From positions 186,001 to 250,000 of the forward strand of contig JAHLTZ010000021.1 of NCBI GenBank assembly GCA_025786725.1: a DNA stretch of 64,000 nt, in the 5' to 3' direction. Position numbers and translations under genes: made by a program. The stretch is from Syncephalis fuscata (Eukaryota; Zoopagomycota; Zoopagomycetes; Zoopagales; Piptocephalidaceae). Position 1 is the stretch's first letter. The number at the start of each line of letters is the position of its first letter. Shown here in pieces: positions 60,149-64,000 of the stretch. The notes beneath the pieces are model-generated. The model ran no database searches and was not told where the DNA came from. It saw nothing but the letters and a program-made list of their open reading frames with translations.

Positions 60149-62554
60149 ATGAGCAAACTACAATTCTCCAACGATTTAAAAAACCAAACTATCGCACTTC
60201 CTAACACGAAGCGCGATGGACAGACTGGTAGGTAGAAGAGGCTACGGTATACTAAGCGAATATAACGGCTAACCAGCTATTAAATCAACCATCAAACTAT
60301 TTATCAACTTTAGCCATTTATCGCAACAGCTCGAACCTTGGTGCTTTAACAAGAACCGACGACACAGGCTTCACGACCTGTTATGACAACATAGTAATTA
60401 GTAGGTGTATATCTGTATTATTTTATTCTACTATATACTAATTATAATATATAATAGGTTCTAAGCTTTTTCCAAATAGCCCATGTCTCGGCCATCGCCC
60501 ATATGATCATCAAAAGCATGAGTATGGCCCTTATGTCTGGGAATCGTATACGCAGATTGCAGAGCGTGTTGAGAAAGCCGGTGCTGGTCTAGAGCATTTC
60601 TACAACAGCCTAGGCGTCTATAACACGCCAAATACACTGCCTAATCAACAGTATACACTTGGCTTCTATGCGGTTAATCGACGTGAGTGGACTCTTACTG
60701 AGTTGGCCGGCTATCGTCAACGATTGGTCACGGTCGCGCTTTATGACACGCTCGGTCCAGAGACTATTGAATTTATCCTAAACCATGCCGAAGTGCAAGT
60801 ATTGGCCCTTAGCGCTGATAAAATTCTTAATATTCTGCAATTACGTGAGAAATTACCACAGCTTAAAGGTCTTATTTGCATGGACTCGTTAGATACTTTT
60901 TCCGAATTGACTCCGGCACCCACGGCAACTGGTGCACCATTCCCAGGCTCTATGCCAGTCCCTGGTCACGTGCTACGTGCCTGGGCAGCCGAGAAAGGCT
61001 TGAAGCTAATCGACTATGCTGAACTAGAAGCATTTGGTCATGAACACCCAGCTGCTGCAAGAAATCCAGTTTCTGATGATATTGCTACATACTGCTATAC
61101 CTCAGGTACTACAGGCAATCCTAAAGGTGCCATTCTTACACACTTGAACATTATTTCAGCAGTGGCAGGTGTTCAAAATGCTTTGACACCACGTCCCAAC
61201 GATGTACATATTTGCTACTTGCCATTGGCTCACGTTTACGAACGAGTCACGCTAACTTCTATGTTGCACACTGGTGTAGCCGTTGGTTTCTCTCGAGGCG
61301 ATACAGCTTTGCTAATGGATGATATTGCGGTATTGCGTCCAACAGTATTTATCACCGTACCTCGTCTACTTAATCGTATTTACGACAAATTGACTGCAGC
61401 TACCGTCAATGCCGAGGGACTTGTGGGCATTATGGCACGTCGTGCTGTTGCTAGTAAGCTGGAACGTCTAGCCAATGGCCAAGGCGTTACTCATCCGGTC
61501 TGGGATCGTCTACTATTCAACAAGATCCGCCAGATTATGGGTGGCCGCGTTCGATTGATTCTTTCGGGCAGTGCGCCCATTGGCAAAGATGTACTCCAAT
61601 TCCTTCGTATCGCTTTCTGCTGCGAAGTGCACGAAGGTAACTATTTGTGTTGATATAAAGCCATTTAACTAATAATATGTCATTTTTAAAGGCTATGGTC
61701 AGACGGAAAATGCCGCAGCAGCTACAATTACCCTGCCAGGCGAATATATCCCAGGCCACGTCGGTGTACCCGTCTTCTGTTGCGAGCTTAAGCTTGTCGA
61801 TATCCCCGAAATGAACTACTTTTCCACGGATAAGCCATATCCCCGTGGTGAAGTTTGTCTTCGTGGCAACAATACGTTTGTCGCCTATCTTAAAGATCCA
61901 GAGAAAACACGCGAAACTATTGATGAAGATAAATGGCTACACACCGGAGATGTGGGCCAGATTAACGCTAATGGCAGTCTTTCTATTATTGATCGTAAGA
62001 AGAATATTTTCAAATTGTCCCAAGGTGAATACGTGGCACCTGAAAAGATCGAGAACGTTTATGTGACACATCCCGCTGTGGCACAAGTATTTGTTCATGG
62101 CGATTCATTGCAATCACAGCTGGTCACCATCATTGTGCCCGACCCAGAGACATTCCCTCAATGGGTAACCGATGTGTTAGGCCGCAATATTTCGATTAAA
62201 GACTTGGCCATCGTATGCGAAGAAGACAGAGTGCTACGTGACAAGCTACTTAACGAGCTTAACCGACTGGGTCGCAAGGCTGGTTTACACGGATTTGAAC
62301 AAGCAAAGAATATTCGACTTTCATTAGAGCCATTCTCAATTGAAAACAATTTGTTGACACCAACGTAAGTACAATTAATAATCTAATAATGCTAATAACA
62401 CTAATAATGCTAATAATACATCAATTTAAATAACAATAATAGGCTTAAACTAAAGAGAATGGAATCGCGCGACTATTACCGCACAGTGATTGATGAAATG
62501 TACGCTGAATTAACATCGGGAGCTGATTTTACTAATGTTCAAGCCAAGCTTTAA
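60149..62554 (+). CDS. Long-chain acyl-CoA synthetase
   Basis: Five exons (60149-60227, 60314-60400, 60458-61636, 61692-62364, 62443-62554) join in frame to 709 residues. It activates long-chain fatty acids with ATP and CoA. The AMP-binding P-loop is YTSGTTGNPKGA (about residue 268). Next are CYLPLAHVYER, RLILSGSAPIGKDV, GYGQTE (residues 448-453), the FACS motif region WLHTGDVGQINANGSLSIID (the conserved Asp/Arg of the family), and KNIFKLSQGEYVAPEKIE. The C-terminus LTPTLKLKRMESRDYY is the family's conserved end. There is no obvious peroxisomal PTS1 (ends QAKL). It is an intact housekeeping gene, the closest kin being yeast Faa1/Faa4-type or LACS enzymes. Confidence 0.95.
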
Positions 62555-62702
62555 ACCAAAAACACAATTTGTTTTGAAAACAACTAATAAAAGGTTTATT
62601 TCATCAATTTTAATAAACGGCAATTATGCCAATGCGACTGGTTTGAATGTTTAGTAGTCCAGTATTATTCATTCTATTAGCAAAGCAAAGATTGGTTATT
62701 TA

Positions 62703-64000
62703 TTAAACATGGCTATGCTTTATGAAGCTTACCTGCAAATGGGAAAAACGACGACTCATCTTTTCATCTTGCCACAATGAACGGTCGGGCAGCGTGTTGT
62801 TTCCTCGATGATTATTCAGTTCTCCAGAATGTATAGTATTTGTTGAAGTGCGACGAAAGTGATCGGCACTTACACTCTTGCGCAGCGATTGGTTTCCTGC
62901 GTTTTGATGTAAAAAGCGAGGCTGGATGGGCGATGTACTGGAGTATAAATCGCGATTACGATTCGATAATTTCTCGCGTTGAACTTCAATAATCTTTTGT
63001 GTTTTTTTAGTATTTTGTTGTTGTTGAACAAAGTGTTGTAACCAGGTCATTTCTTCTAAATTACCACGTTGTAAACGTTTTTGCTCGTTGTTAAGGTTTA
63101 AATTGTTTTGTGTAACTTCTTGCATAACTGTCGATCCAGTCGGCACTGCTGCTGTTGTTGCTGTTGTTGTTGTGCCCATGTTCTTTGTGTCTAGCATCGA
63201 TTGATTAACCGTACTATTATTGTTATTGCCATTGCTGTTGTTGTTGCTATGGTCGTTGTTATGTCTATTAACGGATGGCAAAGTTGTAGGCTCAGCCTCA
63301 ACTAGTTCTGATTTTGCAGATGGCCGATCAATAACGCCTGGTGGATCATTACAAGCCACCCATTGGATACTTGTTCGTCGTGTGCTATTTCTTCGGGTTG
63401 ATTGCGATAAACCCTCAGAATATCTTCGTGCATTTTGAGCTCTTCGATGATCAATTAATCCACTTGTACTGTTTGATTTTAGACCTTGTAGCGGTTGGGA
63501 GTGGGAATCATAAGCGAGCAAACTTTGGCGGCGTCTTTCTTGTTCATTGTTTAGTTCTTGTTTTGTACCAAATGACTCGGAAATCGATGCTAATTTATAT
63601 TGCTTCATATACAACTTGCATCTTTCTTCAGATAGTCTTAGTTGCTTTTGTAAATCTACTATACTTTTTTGCAGTTCTTCGTTGTGTTTCTCCAAATCCA
63701 AGTTTGATTTTTGCAACTCGATATTATGCTTTGCCTTTGTCTTGTACGCATTAAATATCTCAAGCGTTTTCTGATTCGCTTGCGCTTGGAGTTGCTGAAC
63801 ATCGCTGTGTGAATAGCATGCTGTATTGGAAGCATTGTAGATTGCTTGGTAGTGTAAATGTATTTTTAATGCCAATGTTTTTGCATCGTTACTGCCATGG
63901 GCCTTCCAGAGATTGGCGGTAAACCTATTTGGCTTTAGAAATAGATTTGCATTAAACAAGGTAGTTTCTAGATAGTGGCCAGTTGCGCCATTGACGTTAC
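62703..64000 (-). CDS. Coiled-coil Ser/Asn-rich protein, 5' end beyond the window
   Basis: The frame is open from a stop at 62703 to the right edge with no clear start, so the N-terminus lies outside. Residues near the edge read GATGHYLETTLFNANLFLKP. A helical region with HYQAIYN follows, then a strong coiled coil (NIELQKSNLDLEKHNEELQK, RLSEERCKLYMKQYKLA). A basic Ser/Arg region (RRNSTRRTSIQW) and Asn/Thr/Gln low-complexity follow, then a basic C-terminus. The layout loosely recalls Zip3/HEI10-type proteins after a RING domain, but the RING is not in view. I do not assign a function. Confidence 0.6.
   Translation of the reverse strand, partial: NVNGATGHYLETTLFNANLFLKPNRFTANLWKAHGSNDAKTLALKIHLHYQAIYNASNTACYSHSDVQQLQAQANQKTLEIFNAYKTKAKHNIELQKSNLDLEKHNEELQKSIVDLQKQLRLSEERCKLYMKQYKLASISESFGTKQELNNEQERRRQSLLAYDSHSQPLQGLKSNSTSGLIDHRRAQNARRYSEGLSQSTRRNSTRRTSIQWVACNDPPGVIDRPSAKSELVEAEPTTLPSVNRHNNDHSNNNSNGNNNNSTVNQSMLDTKNMGTTTTATTAAVPTGSTVMQEVTQNNLNLNNEQKRLQRGNLEEMTWLQHFVQQQQNTKKTQKIIEVQREKLSNRNRDLYSSTSPIQPRFLHQNAGNQSLRKSVSADHFRRTSTNTIHSGELNNHRGNNTLPDRSLWQDEKMSRRFSHLQVSFIKHSHV

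Overview
The window looks like nuclear DNA of an early-diverging, filamentous-type fungus (Zoopagomycota/Mucoromycota grade is my best guess). Intergenic DNA is very AT-rich. Genes are separated by 0.2-1.5 kb and interrupted by short introns (about 45-80 nt) with GTAAGT-like donors and CTAAC-like branch sites. The gene set is fungal or general eukaryotic: riboflavin synthase, complex I NDUFV1, HRQ1 helicase, an SCF-Cdc4-type receptor, a SAPS phosphatase subunit, and a TruA/DEG1 pseudouridine synthase. No prokaryotic operon logic, CRISPR array or tRNA gene was seen.

Layout. 1-5.2 kb is secretome-like: a signal-peptide mini-gene followed by a tandem array of intron-like units, a frameshifted proteinase-K-like subtilase, and a 59-residue secreted peptide with a TATA box. 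6.0-8.7 kb is a mitochondrial/flavin block: riboflavin synthase and the SDH assembly factor SDHAF1 share a 139-bp divergent promoter, next to a TMEM223-like inner-membrane protein. 10.4-11.7 kb holds a Ser/Pro-repeat surface protein. 12.4-16.3 kb is HRQ1. 17.2-18.7 kb is an F-box-like protein. 19.5-20.6 kb holds a decayed or multi-exon secreted gene. 20.8-21.9 kb is an aldo/keto reductase. 22.8-23.7 kb is a broken multi-pass membrane protein.

23.8-25.6 kb is a mobile-DNA island: a 1.17-kb element with about 280-bp terminal inverted repeats, and next to it a decayed reading frame whose surviving C-terminus matches the Fanzor/TnpB nuclease signature. 25.9-29.1 kb holds an MCFD2-like cargo-receptor partner, a FoP/CHTOP-like RNA-binding protein and a HINT3-like HIT hydrolase. 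29.7-37.1 kb holds the SAPS subunit and a Cys-rich LEA-2-like membrane protein. 40.0-42.1 kb is NDUFV1 (10 clean exons). 43.6-48.8 kb is a 1662-residue CDC4 homologue. 49.0-51.1 kb is a seven-TM-type membrane protein. 52.3-54.4 kb is a cytochrome P450. 54.6-56.5 kb is DEG1/PUS3. 56.6-58.6 kb is a tail-anchored coiled-coil protein with a dynein-adaptor-like CC1 box. 60.1-62.6 kb is a long-chain acyl-CoA synthetase. A coiled-coil gene runs off the right edge.

Many conserved genes (HRQ1, AKR, P450, SAPS, subtilase) are broken only by single missing bases, several of them in G, C or A runs. Others of similar or greater length (CDC4, NDUFV1, LACS, DEG1) are perfect. I read most of these breaks as homopolymer under-calling in a long-read assembly. 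Decay is more likely for the membrane protein at 22.8 kb and the Fanzor relic.
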